A stretch of 36,066 nt of DNA from Candidatus Buchananbacteria bacterium RIFCSPHIGHO2_01_FULL_44_11 (GTDB lineage: Bacteria > Patescibacteriota > Patescibacteriia > Buchananbacterales > UBA6539): assembly GCA_001817345.1 (NCBI GenBank), contig MHIE01000008.1, positions 1-36,066 on the forward strand, in the 5' to 3' direction. The translations under genes and the position numbers were made by a program. The notes under the pieces were generated by a model. The model was not told the origin of the DNA, ran no database searches, and was given only the letters and a program-made list of their open reading frames with translations. This document shows positions 15,055 through 22,371 of this stretch, in pieces. Position 1 is the first letter of the stretch; each line of letters begins with the position of its first letter.

Positions 15055-15090
15055 TCAAGGGTCTTAACTTTAATTAATGATTTTTAACCT

Positions 15091-15537
15091 ATGATTAAGC
15101 AGCTAAGTGTTGGTTTTGTGGTTTTTCGCCGAGCTGGGAAGGGTCTACGTTATCTTTTACTTCATCATGGCGGGGAGTATTGGAATTTTCCCAAAGGGCG
15201 ACAGGTGGCGGGCGAAACTGAGCTGGCCACAGCTTTGCGGGAACTTAAAGAGGAAACCGGCATTGAGCAAGTTAATCTGATTAAAGATTTCCGCTTTGAA
15301 TATGATTATGATTTTGATACTACCGTCCAGAATGGGGTTAAAGAAAAAGTTTATAAACACGCTATTTTCTTTTTAGTCGAAGTTAACGAATCTGAAGTGA
15401 AAATTTCCGATGAACATTTGGATTTCGGCTGGTTTGACTTTAACACAGCGCTGAGCCGGCTATTCTATCAGCCGGGCCAGGATTGCCTTAAAGCCGCTCA
15501 TCAATTTCTTTTGAAACAGCAGGATTTTGTGTTATAA
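15091..15537 (+). CDS. NUDIX hydrolase
   Basis: This 148-aa NUDIX pyrophosphohydrolase would cleave nucleoside diphosphate-X compounds using Mg2+ or Mn2+. The Nudix box Gx5Ex7REUxEExGU is complete at residues 36-58 (GRQVAGETELATALRELKEETGI). The N-terminal GFVVFRR and HHGGEYWNFPKG resemble bacterial diadenosine-polyphosphate hydrolase-like members, but the substrate is uncertain. No Shine-Dalgarno sequence precedes the ATG. It follows the MITE-like element and precedes the pilT operon by 87 bp. Confidence 0.92.
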   Translation: MIKQLSVGFVVFRRAGKGLRYLLLHHGGEYWNFPKGRQVAGETELATALRELKEETGIEQVNLIKDFRFEYDYDFDTTVQNGVKEKVYKHAIFFLVEVNESEVKISDEHLDFGWFDFNTALSRLFYQPGQDCLKAAHQFLLKQQDFVL

Positions 15538-15584
15538 TTTAATTGTCAGTCAGGTTATAGGTTTTTAGGTTGTCAGTTGCAATT

Positions 15585-15620
15585 AACCTATTACCTAAAT
15601 ACCTAATATCTATTATCTAA
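15585..15620. repeat. Degenerate short-period repeat of ACCTAAT/ATCTATT type
   Basis: TTAACCTATTACCTAAATACCTAATATCTATTATCTAA is built from 7-8-nt variants of a CCTA/TCTA core and lies directly upstream of pilT. It is related in style to the perfect CTAACAG heptamers at 16708-16754. Confidence 0.5.
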
Positions 15621-15624
15621 GACC

Positions 15625-16671
15625 ATGGACATAAAAAAATATTTTCAGCTGGCGATTGAGCGTAAAGCCTCTGATTTGCACTTAGTCTCAGGTAACCCCG
15701 CCACTTTAAGAGTGAAAGGTCAGCTCGAAGTAATTGATAAAGCCATTATTGAATCCACCGAGCTGGAAACGGCGATTTTTGCCTTAATGAAGTCCGAAGA
15801 TGTTACTGTTTTTAAGGATCGTAAAGAACTTGATTTCGCCTTGGATATTGCCGGCGGTCATTTCCGGGTTAATCTTCATCGTCAGGAGGGCCAACTCGGC
15901 ATTGCCGCTCGGGTCATCCCCGAACGGATTCCTACGCCTAAAGAAATAGATTTTGACGAAACGATTTACAGTTTGACTCATTTGAATCAAGGCCTGATTT
16001 TAGTCACCGGCCCTTCGGGTTCGGGCAAGTCAACGACTCTGGCGGTTTTAATCAATTTAATCAACACTGAGCGTAAGGCTCACATTATTACCATTGAGGA
16101 TCCAATTGAATTTATTTTTAAAGAGAGCCAAAGTATTATTGAGCAGCGGGAACTGGGTCGTGACACTAATTCGTTTGATGAAGCCTTAAAACGGGCTTTG
16201 CGCCAAGATCCAAATGTCATTATGGTTGGCGAAATGCGAGATTTGGAAACCATTTCAGCGACAATTACCGCGGCTGAAACCGGCCACTTAGTTTTATCCA
16301 CGTTACACACTAACACGGCGGCCGAAACGATTGAGCGGATTGTCGACATGTTTCCGGCTCACCGCCAGCAGCAGATTTTAGCTCAATTAGCCTCGGTTTT
16401 GCGGGCGGTGATTTGCCAGCAGATGTTGCCGCGGGCCGACGGCAATGGGGTGGTGGTGGCTAGAGAAATCCTGATTAATACTTCAGCGGTCGCCAATCTA
16501 ATTAGAGAAGACAAAATCGCCTATATTCCTTCGGCGATGCAGACCGGCCGGAGTACCGGTATGATCCCGATGAACGCTTCCGTTAGGCGCCTTTACGAGC
16601 AGGGTTTGATCACTAAACAAACTTATGAAAACAGGGTTCGCGACGGCGAGGCGATTGGCACTTATTATTAG
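15625..16671 (+). CDS. pilT: Type IV pilus retraction ATPase PilT
   Basis: This 348-aa hexameric ATPase depolymerises type IV pili and drives twitching or uptake. It shows the N-terminal PAS-like domain (KASDLHLVSG), Walker [10 protein letters not shown] at 129-137, the Asp box IITIEDPIEF, Walker B DPNVIMVGEMRD, and the His box GHLVLSTLHTNTAAETI. The C-terminal AxNLIRE-like segment appears as VANLIREDK. The length is typical of PilT. It heads a plus-strand run containing a pseudopilin and several membrane proteins. PilB, PilC and PilM-Q are not in this window. Confidence 0.95.
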   Translation: MDIKKYFQLAIERKASDLHLVSGNPATLRVKGQLEVIDKAIIESTELETAIFALMKSEDVTVFKDRKELDFALDIAGGHFRVNLHRQEGQLGIAARVIPERIPTPKEIDFDETIYSLTHLNQGLILVTGPSGSGKSTTLAVLINLINTERKAHIITIEDPIEFIFKESQSIIEQRELGRDTNSFDEALKRALRQDPNVIMVGEMRDLETISATITAAETGHLVLSTLHTNTAAETIERIVDMFPAHRQQQILAQLASVLRAVICQQMLPRADGNGVVVAREILINTSAVANLIREDKIAYIPSAMQTGRSTGMIPMNASVRRLYEQGLITKQTYENRVRDGEAIGTYY

Positions 16672-16674
16672 CCG

Positions 16675-16754
16675 GTAACTTGTAGCTTGTAGTTAAGCTA
16701 TAATTTACTAACAGCTAACAGCTAACAGCTAACAGCTAACAGCTAACAGCTAAC
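16675..16754. repeat. Heptanucleotide tandem repeats upstream of gene 16757
   Basis: Three diverged heptamers (GTAACTT GTAGCTT GTAGTTA, 16675-16695) are followed by 6.7 perfect copies of CTAACAG (16708-16754), ending 2 nt before the ATG at 16757. A -10-like TATAAT (16699-16704) sits between the two blocks, so copy-number change would alter the leader. Confidence 0.9.
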
Positions 16755-16756
16755 TT

Positions 16757-17089
16757 ATGACTGATGAAAAATGGTTGGACATTATCGCCAAAGTTAAAGA
16801 CAGTTTTCAGATTCTAGAGCACCAAACCCAAGATTTGCCGGAAGACTCAGGTCCAGGTTCGGTGGAGTTTATTGTTTTTGAAGGGCCGCTGGGTAAAATG
16901 AAATTAGAGCGGACGACTAAGCCCTTGGTGACTGATAAAAAAACGATTGGTTCTAGGCGAATCGGTAGTGAAACCAAGGTCGCCTATGTCTATTCCGATA
17001 CTGAGAAAGTCAATAAGTTCAAAGCTTACCAATGGGTTAATGACGACTGGTCAGAGATGGCGATGGAGCGCGGTGACATGATTTTTTAA
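16757..17089 (+). CDS. Conserved-type hypothetical protein, 110 aa
   Basis: I do not recognise this family. It is a soluble protein with no signal peptide, rich in charged residues. An N-terminal helix (DEKWLDIIAKVKDSFQILEHQ) is followed by an acidic turn (DLPEDSGPGS) and then beta-strand pattern (VEFIVFEGPLGKMKLERTTKP; TKVAYVYSDTEKVNKFKAYQWVNDDWSEM). It might be a small all-beta domain, but no function can be assigned. Its start is directly preceded by CTAACAG heptamer repeats, with no Shine-Dalgarno sequence. Codon use is like the surrounding genes. Confidence 0.75.
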   Translation: MTDEKWLDIIAKVKDSFQILEHQTQDLPEDSGPGSVEFIVFEGPLGKMKLERTTKPLVTDKKTIGSRRIGSETKVAYVYSDTEKVNKFKAYQWVNDDWSEMAMERGDMIF

Positions 17090-17118
17090 TTTAAAATTAA
17101 AAATTAATTTTAAAAAAT

Positions 17119-17454
17119 ATGTGGTTTTTTAAAGAGAAAATTGATACTTCTTTAGTGATGAAATTTGGCTTTTTAGGTGGCATTGCCGAAGCCTTATATT
17201 GTTCGTTAGTGGCTTCGCTGATTATGTTTTTAGATAAAACCATGTCCCAGCCGCCGACGCCGATTTTGGGTTTGGTTTTTATGCTGTTGCTTTTGGTTTT
17301 CAGCGTTGGTGTTTCCGGCCTTTTGATTTTCGGTTATCCAACCTACCTGGCTTTTCAGAAGCGGTTTGCCGAAGGTTTAATGACTGCCATTACGTCTCTA
17401 ATCACCCTAGTGATTATTGGTCTTTTAGTTTTTGTTCTGTTCTCCTGGCTCTAA
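17119..17454 (+). CDS. Small integral membrane protein, 111 aa
   Basis: This hypothetical protein has three hydrophobic segments (about residues 15-38, 49-75 and 85-110) and an N-terminal cytoplasmic-looking MWFFKEKID. The whole protein is membrane-embedded with short loops (MSQPPTPIL; FQKRFAEG). I recognise no family. It sits 29 nt after the preceding gene and 4 nt before the next, so it is probably in one transcript with them. A role in the envelope or the pilus apparatus is possible from context only. Confidence 0.75.
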   Translation: MWFFKEKIDTSLVMKFGFLGGIAEALYCSLVASLIMFLDKTMSQPPTPILGLVFMLLLLVFSVGVSGLLIFGYPTYLAFQKRFAEGLMTAITSLITLVIIGLLVFVLFSWL

Positions 17455-17458
17455 ATTT

Positions 17459-17854
17459 ATGAAAGTGTCTAAAAATTCCAGATTTATTTTGTTTTTGGTT
17501 GTTTTTTTAGTCGTTAGTTTTGCCATTTTTTGGTCTTGGCTGACGTTTAAAAAAATTGACCGGCCGGCTAATCAAGCTCAAGTCCAGGCGGTCAGAAATA
17601 TTGACCTCGAAAAGCAGTATGAGCAATCCCTGAAAGAAATTTTAAAGCCATTTTGGCCGACCAAAGATCCGGCCGGCATCCGGCTTCAGATCATAGATTT
17701 GCGCGCGCCGGCTCGCTACCTTGATTTGCACATTAATTTAGTTCTTGCTTTTGATTTGTTTGAGCAGGGTCAGGCTGAGTCTGATCAAGCAAAAATTGAA
17801 GCCGGCCTAGAACGGCTGACGGGCTTAAAAAATCAATATCCCTGGCTTGAGTAA
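17459..17854 (+). CDS. Single-pass membrane-anchored hypothetical protein, 131 aa
   Basis: I choose ATG 17459 (MKVSKNSRF...) instead of the track's 17432. It gives a clean basic N-terminus followed by one membrane helix (about residues 9-30) and avoids overlap with the preceding gene. The external part (about 35-131) is helical and charged, with QAVRNIDLEKQYEQSLKEILKPFW and a final repeat-like segment (FDLFEQGQAESDQAKIEAGLERLTGLKNQYPW) reminiscent of TPR helices. The function is unknown. The 4-nt gap to the upstream gene implies co-transcription. Confidence 0.7.
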   Translation: MKVSKNSRFILFLVVFLVVSFAIFWSWLTFKKIDRPANQAQVQAVRNIDLEKQYEQSLKEILKPFWPTKDPAGIRLQIIDLRAPARYLDLHINLVLAFDLFEQGQAESDQAKIEAGLERLTGLKNQYPWLE

Positions 17855-17875
17855 ATTATCTAAATTATTTGATTC

Positions 17876-18508
17876 ATGAAAAACACCAAACAACAAAAAT
17901 TTTGGCAGTCTAATTTCGGTCGGGAATACACAGAAAGAAACAATTACGGCCCCAAGCAGTTGGATGATTTTTATCGCCGGACTTACGGTTTGAGTCGTTC
18001 TCAGATGAACAATGATTTTTTAGTCAAACTTCAAATCGGCAATATTTTAGAAGTTGGTTGCAACACTGGCAATCAGTTGAGGCTGATGCAAAAACACGGC
18101 TTTGACAATTTGCATGGATTGGAGCTGCAGTCCTACGCCGTTAGACGAGCTAAAGAATTGACTCAAGACATTAATATCATTCAGGGCAGTGCTTTTGATT
18201 TGCCGTTTAAAGACAATTATTTTGATTTAGTTTTTACTTCCGGCGTGTTAATCCACATTAACCCTAAAGATTTAAAAAAAGTCATGGCGGAAATTTATCG
18301 GGTAAGCAAAAAGTACATCTGGGGGTTTGAATATTTTAGCGAGAAACATCAGGCAATCAATTATCGCGGTAACGTTGATTATTTGTGGAAAGGCGATTTT
18401 GCCAAAATGTACTTAAAATTTTTTCCCAAGCTGAAATTACTTAAAGAAAAAAAATATAAGTATCTTGCCAGCGATAATCTTGACGTCATGTTTTTGTTGA
18501 AAAAATAG
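17876..18508 (+). CDS. SAM-dependent methyltransferase, pseudaminic-acid-associated methylase type
   Basis: This 210-aa class I methyltransferase has motif I ILEVGCNTGNQLRLM (about residues 57-71), an acidic motif II (LHGLELQ), and FDLVFTSGVLIHINP as motif IV/post-IV. The N-terminal FWQSNFGREYTERN resembles the family annotated as pseudaminic acid biosynthesis-associated methylases, which act in sugar or flagellin-glycan pathways. No Pse biosynthesis genes are nearby, so the real acceptor is open. The glycan cluster 10 kb downstream gives a plausible context. It starts 21 nt after the previous gene. Confidence 0.7.
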   Translation: MKNTKQQKFWQSNFGREYTERNNYGPKQLDDFYRRTYGLSRSQMNNDFLVKLQIGNILEVGCNTGNQLRLMQKHGFDNLHGLELQSYAVRRAKELTQDINIIQGSAFDLPFKDNYFDLVFTSGVLIHINPKDLKKVMAEIYRVSKKYIWGFEYFSEKHQAINYRGNVDYLWKGDFAKMYLKFFPKLKLLKEKKYKYLASDNLDVMFLLKK

Positions 18509-18532
18509 GCATCTGATAATTTTTGAAAATAT

Positions 18533-19018
18533 ATGAAGTCAAATTTTAACCATCAAGGCTTAACGGTTATTGAACTCATGGTCGTGATTTTTATTATTGC
18601 TTTGATTGCTACGGTTGGCCTGGTGGCTTGGCAAAATTCTCGGTTTAAGGCTCATGACGCCAAAAGGATTTACGACATCCAGCAATACGCCAAGGCGATT
18701 CGGCTGTATGATTTAGAGAACAAACGCTATCCTCAAGATAGCGATTGCCCGGGTGGATCCTGTACCGGCCAACTGGGCTGGGACAAAAATGCTTCACCGA
18801 ATAACGTTTTAGCGCCTTTCTTTCCGGCCTTGCCGGCTGATCCTTTAGCTAACGGTAACACTGGCCTGAACGATTATTTTTACTATTACCATGAGCGCAA
18901 TCCTAACTGCGGTAACAAACCAACGGTTTCGGTTGAGAATATGGCGACCGGTAACAGTGAATATCATTTCAATCCCTGCGTTGGCGACAGCGCTGATTAT
19001 TTAATTGTGCTTGAATAA
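18533..19018 (+). CDS. Type IV pilin/pseudopilin-like protein
   Basis: This 161-aa prepilin has a short positive leader and the type III cleavage/methylation motif G-LTVIELMVVIFIIALIATVGL. Cleavage would fall after Gly9, with Glu at +5 of the mature protein. A hydrophobic N-terminal helix follows, then a globular domain with four Cys (two in CPGGSC, others in NPNCGN and NPCVGD), probably disulfide-bonded outside the cell. The KAHDAKRIYDIQQYAKAIRLYDLENKRYP segment is typical of major-pseudopilin-like proteins. It needs a prepilin peptidase encoded elsewhere. It fits with PilT upstream as a pilus subunit or minor pilin. Confidence 0.9.
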   Translation: MKSNFNHQGLTVIELMVVIFIIALIATVGLVAWQNSRFKAHDAKRIYDIQQYAKAIRLYDLENKRYPQDSDCPGGSCTGQLGWDKNASPNNVLAPFFPALPADPLANGNTGLNDYFYYYHERNPNCGNKPTVSVENMATGNSEYHFNPCVGDSADYLIVLE

Positions 19019-19716
19019 TGGCAAGAATTGAGCAAAATTTTGATCAGTGGCAAAATCAGCCAGCGGCTTATGCGCCTCGGAAACCCAGGCGAAAAATTAG
19101 GCCTAAGGCCACTTGTTGTCTAGTCTTTTTGTTTTTTGTCCTGGTTTTTTTCCTGATCGGCTTGGCGGCTTTGGCTAAAACCGGCTTGGTTCAGATTCCG
19201 TTTTTTTCCGACGTTTTTTATCAAATACCTCAACCGAGTCGTGTGGTTGAAGTTGACGAGGCCGCCCTCGCCGATTTTCAGCAAGGCCTGGACATTCAGG
19301 CCGATCAAGGGGTGGCGACCCTGCGTCTGAGTGAAGAGGAGTTGACTTACATTTTACGTCAGCTGCTAGCCAGCCAAAAAGATCAAATTTTTGCCAGCAA
19401 TGTTCAGGCGGTAATTTCGGAAGAGGGGATTGAAGTTTTTGGCTTGCTTTTAAAGCCGACCAAAGTCAATTTGACGATTGATATTACGCCGCAGCTGGCT
19501 CAGGGTAAGTTGACTTTTGCCCTAAGCCGCGTTAAAGTTGGTGGGTTGTTGGCGCCAACATTTTTGGTCAACTGGCTGAAGTCTAATTTTTTGGATGCTA
19601 AATTAGCCGAGCTTAATCAGCAGTTAAGTCGAGCCGGGCAAATCCAATCTTTTCGTTTAGCTGAAGGTTACCTGGAAATCAGCGGTCAGCTGGATCTAAG
19701 CGGTCTTAAGAATTAA
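19018..19716 (+). CDS. Membrane-anchored protein with external domain, unknown function
   Basis: This 232-aa protein has a basic cytoplasmic N-terminus (PRKPRRKIRPK), a single membrane helix (about residues 33-55), and an external domain of about 170 residues. The pattern LRLSEEELTYILRQLL...VQAVISEEGIEVFGLL...VNLTIDITPQLAQGKLTFALSRVKVGGL resembles YpmS/DUF2140-like membrane-anchored lipid-binding-type domains. That resemblance is weak and is inference only. The ATG overlaps the stop of the pseudopilin gene by one base, so the genes are coupled. Confidence 0.72.
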   Translation: MARIEQNFDQWQNQPAAYAPRKPRRKIRPKATCCLVFLFFVLVFFLIGLAALAKTGLVQIPFFSDVFYQIPQPSRVVEVDEAALADFQQGLDIQADQGVATLRLSEEELTYILRQLLASQKDQIFASNVQAVISEEGIEVFGLLLKPTKVNLTIDITPQLAQGKLTFALSRVKVGGLLAPTFLVNWLKSNFLDAKLAELNQQLSRAGQIQSFRLAEGYLEISGQLDLSGLKN

Positions 19717-19737
19717 TCGAGAATTCAAGATATTTTT

Positions 19738-20496
19738 ATGTTCCCTAATCGTCTTGTCGCCTGGTTGTCCGGTTTGAGCCTTTTAATTTTATTTGAGTTG
19801 GCGCTTACTTGGCCCAAAAATCTTTATTGGTTCGTTGGCTTGTCTTTGCTGCTGCTTTTTTTTAGCGTTTGGCGGCTGGCTGGCCGGTTAACCAAAGCTA
19901 AATTCTGGAATTTTTTAATCACCCCGCTGATTTTTTTATCCAGTGCTTGGTTATTTATTATTTTTCTTGAAGATCACGGAGTTAGGCAGCTGACTATTCT
20001 TATCTCGGTAATTTTGTATTTTGTTTTTCTTAAGGTCGTGTTTTTGTATTTATATCGGCGGCCCAAATACGAAGCCCACACTCTCGGCAATATCTCCAGT
20101 TACATCGGTTTAGTGGCCATATTCTTCTTAACGGCGGGGGTTTTTAGCTTGAGAATTTTTTTAAGTTTTAGCTACTTGCTTTTGGCTTTGCCGATTTTTA
20201 TTCTGACTGCTTTGCTGGTTTATCAGCTATTCTGGGCCAGCCAGGCGCCGATTGCCTCAAGTTTACCCCACGTTTTAGTGATTGCCATTGTCGTGACTGA
20301 AATTTTTGCTGTGGTTAATTTTTTGCCTACCAGTGTCTACGTTAGCGGCTTAATTGTAACGGTTGTTTATTATCTCTTGAGCGGCTTATCCCGTAACTGG
20401 CTGCTTAATATTCGCGAGTCCAGAGTGGTGGTGCGGTATCTGACAATCAGTTTTATTTCCTTAATGCTAATTTTACTTTCAGCTAAATGGATCTAA
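19738..20496 (+). CDS. Polytopic membrane protein, 252 aa, unknown
   Basis: Nearly the whole protein is hydrophobic, with about eight predicted membrane segments. The few charged loops include RRPKYEAHTLGN and RNWLLNIRESRVVVR. I recognise no motif or catalytic residue. It lies between the anchored protein and the HtrA-like gene with gaps of 21 and 13 nt, so it probably shares their transcript. An envelope role is suggested by the neighbours only. Confidence 0.75.
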   Translation: MFPNRLVAWLSGLSLLILFELALTWPKNLYWFVGLSLLLLFFSVWRLAGRLTKAKFWNFLITPLIFLSSAWLFIIFLEDHGVRQLTILISVILYFVFLKVVFLYLYRRPKYEAHTLGNISSYIGLVAIFFLTAGVFSLRIFLSFSYLLLALPIFILTALLVYQLFWASQAPIASSLPHVLVIAIVVTEIFAVVNFLPTSVYVSGLIVTVVYYLLSGLSRNWLLNIRESRVVVRYLTISFISLMLILLSAKWI

Positions 20497-20509
20497 CTTA
20501 GCGTAAAAT

Positions 20510-21673
20510 ATGAAATTTTTTAAAAATGGAAAAAATAAAATCAGCAATGCTAACCGGTTTATTTCCCAGGTCGTGGTTTTGGCAGTGATTTTTGGTTTTT
20601 TTGCCGGCGTGGTCGGGCAAATTTTTGCCGACGTCTATATCAATCCCTGGCCAGAAAGTTTAATTCAATCGCCTGGTGATAATCAAGATAATCCTTTGAA
20701 TCTGCCGGAGCTGCGTCGGGTTAAAAGATTTTTAGGCATTGAGCAGGATTTTGAGGTGGAAAAATCTATCGCCCAGGCTTTACCGGCTATGGTTGGTGTT
20801 TACTTAAAAAAGGCGCCGGGTGATAACGATCCTTTGAGCCAAATTTATCTACCCAAAGACTTACTCGGTAATGGTTTTATTTTAACCAGTGACGGCTGGA
20901 TCTTAACCCATCAATTTGTCGTTCAAGATTTAGCTCAAGATAAGTTTGTTGTTGTTTATAAAAATGAAAAATTCGCCATTGATCAGGTGGTAATTGATTC
21001 AATGAGCGGCATTGCTTTTTTAAAAATTTCGGCCAACAATTTACCGGTCGTGGTTCTGGGCGACTCGGATGAAATTACTCTTGGCCAACTGGCGGTTACC
21101 ATTAATTTCCTTGGTGAGGTCGTTGTCACTAATATCAAGGATTCCTTCTATCAGCCAAAAAATTCTGCCAACGATTTTGTTCTGTCAACTGAACAATATA
21201 GCCAGGCCGTATTGTTGGAAAATGATATTTCTGATTTATATCTCGGTAGTCCCTTGCTGAATTTAGCCGGTGAGGTAACTGGGGTAATTAATCAGATAGA
21301 TTTATCTCAGGGCGTGGTTACGGCCGTGCCAATTAATCAATTCCGGCCAATCACCCTCGGTGTTCTAAAAAATCATTTTGTTAAGCGGCCATATTTGGGG
21401 CTAGTCTATTTGGATCTGTCAAAAATATCCGATTCTAGCCAACCGCAAGGTGCGTTAATATACAAAAAACCTCTGTCAAACACACCGGCGGCGGATGCGG
21501 GTTTAGCGGTCGGAGATATTATTGTTAGCGTTGACGGTCAGCCCGTTGATAGTAATGATAATTTAACCAAATTAATCCAACAGTACCAACCGGGCGATCA
21601 AGTCAATTTAGATATTATCAGGGATGGTAAGCAGCTGGCTAAAATCGTTACTTTATCTTTAATGCCCGAATGA
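20510..21673 (+). CDS. HtrA/DegP-like membrane protein lacking the catalytic triad (pseudoprotease)
   Basis: This 387-aa protein has one N-terminal membrane helix (about 16-40), a trypsin-like fold (about 90-275) and a C-terminal PDZ domain (about 294-385, with VGDIIVSVDGQPV). The HtrA layout is clear (GNGFILTSDGWILT, IAFLKI, GSPLLN.AGEVTGVI), but all three catalytic positions are changed. TNxHVV reads THQFVV (Phe136 for His), DLAVLKI reads GIAFLKI (Gly for Asp), and GNSGGPL reads YLGSPL (Leu for Ser). It therefore probably binds peptides rather than cleaving them, as a chaperone or sensor. It is last in the plus-strand run and is followed by a strong terminator. Confidence 0.85.
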   Translation: MKFFKNGKNKISNANRFISQVVVLAVIFGFFAGVVGQIFADVYINPWPESLIQSPGDNQDNPLNLPELRRVKRFLGIEQDFEVEKSIAQALPAMVGVYLKKAPGDNDPLSQIYLPKDLLGNGFILTSDGWILTHQFVVQDLAQDKFVVVYKNEKFAIDQVVIDSMSGIAFLKISANNLPVVVLGDSDEITLGQLAVTINFLGEVVVTNIKDSFYQPKNSANDFVLSTEQYSQAVLLENDISDLYLGSPLLNLAGEVTGVINQIDLSQGVVTAVPINQFRPITLGVLKNHFVKRPYLGLVYLDLSKISDSSQPQGALIYKKPLSNTPAADAGLAVGDIIVSVDGQPVDSNDNLTKLIQQYQPGDQVNLDIIRDGKQLAKIVTLSLMPE

Positions 21674-21716
21674 AGTTAATATTCCGCCGTCTTTAGCGGT
21701 TCAAGGCAATCATAAT

Positions 21717-21766
21717 AAATCCCGCCGTTTCTGCATATCCGCAGACAGACAGAAACGGCGGGATTT
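21717..21766. terminator. Bidirectional terminator between convergent genes
   Basis: A perfect 17-bp stem, AAATCCCGCCGTTTCTG (21717-21733)/CAGAAACGGCGGGATTT (21750-21766), lies between the HtrA-like gene and the minus-strand HTH gene. Confidence 0.85.
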
Positions 21767-21819
21767 AATTTAACAATCAACCATTCCAAAACCGGAAACA
21801 ATCCGAAAGCTTTAGCGTC

Positions 21820-22122
21820 TTAATTATTGGAGTTTGTTTTTTCAGGATCAAAGATTTTTGGGTTGGGGGAAAACAGCTTATTTTTTATTTTCCAGTTATC
21901 CACATACTGACCAATACCGCTTTGGGCCAGTTTATTTTTAACCTTAGTCCGACCCTGAGACCAATAGAGCAGACTTTCAAAATTTATTTTATACCGGTTT
22001 TGAACCACGACGTATTTTAGCTGCTGATCCTTAATTGCCCGCCTGATTGTCTTTTGGTCAACGCCGAATAGTTTGGCCGCCTCAGACACGGTTAATCTGA
22101 TAATTTGCGCCATACTTTTCAT
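21820..22122 (-). CDS. Small helix-turn-helix DNA-binding protein (excisionase/MerR-like HTH)
   Basis: This 100-aa protein has an N-terminal winged-helix-like HTH (LTVSEAAKLFGVDQKTIRRAIKDQQLKYVVVQNRYKINFESLLYWSQ, about residues 10-57), of the kind found in excisionases and small MerR-like regulators. A charged C-terminal tail of about 40 residues follows. The ATG at 22122 or the one at 22113 could be the start; neither has a Shine-Dalgarno sequence. An inverted repeat, ATGTCTA-N8-TAGACAT (22148-22169), lies 26 nt upstream and may be its operator. No phage or integrase gene is nearby, so a transcription-factor role is more likely than excision. Confidence 0.82.
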   Translation of the reverse strand: MKSMAQIIRLTVSEAAKLFGVDQKTIRRAIKDQQLKYVVVQNRYKINFESLLYWSQGRTKVKNKLAQSGIGQYVDNWKIKNKLFSPNPKIFDPEKTNSNN

Positions 22123-22147
22123 TTGGTTAAATTTAAATTATGCTATT

Positions 22148-22169
22148 ATGTCTACGATAATCTAGACAT
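22148..22169. promoter_or_regulatory. Candidate operator: ATGTCTA-N8-TAGACAT palindrome
   Basis: Perfect 7-bp half-sites, spacer 8 bp, centre-to-centre distance 15 bp. It lies between the divergent HTH gene and the sigma-factor gene, close to the HTH start. That suits autoregulation or control of the divergent pair. Confidence 0.5.
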
Positions 22170-22297
22170 AAACCCGATATTCTAATGATAATTTATTTTA
22201 GGTATTAAAGCAATAGGTGCATCATTAGGCCGGCATACGGTAAAATAAAGGCATTGTTTTGTGGCTGAAAATACACTTTAATCTTTATTTTTAATGT

Positions 22298-22326
22298 TTG
22301 ACTTTAATTAGCTAATTAGGTATAAT
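22298..22326 (+). promoter_or_regulatory. Promoter of the sigma/anti-sigma operon
   Basis: TTGACT (22298-22303), exactly 17 bp, TATAAT (22321-22326). This is a housekeeping-type promoter, so basal transcription of the sigma gene would not depend on the sigma factor itself. The start would fall near 22333, about 39 nt before the ATG. Confidence 0.78.
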
Positions 22327-22371
22327 CATTTTCATTGTGTAACAATCTTTACTATTTTTCGTCATCAATAG

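Noticed and set aside
16708-16754. CTAACAG repeats as a CRISPR array
   Set aside because: The units are 7 nt with no spacers and there are no cas genes. It is a simple tandem repeat.
21820-22122. HTH protein as a phage excisionase marking a prophage
   Set aside because: No integrase, phage structural gene or attachment site is nearby. The HTH type is also common in ordinary regulators.
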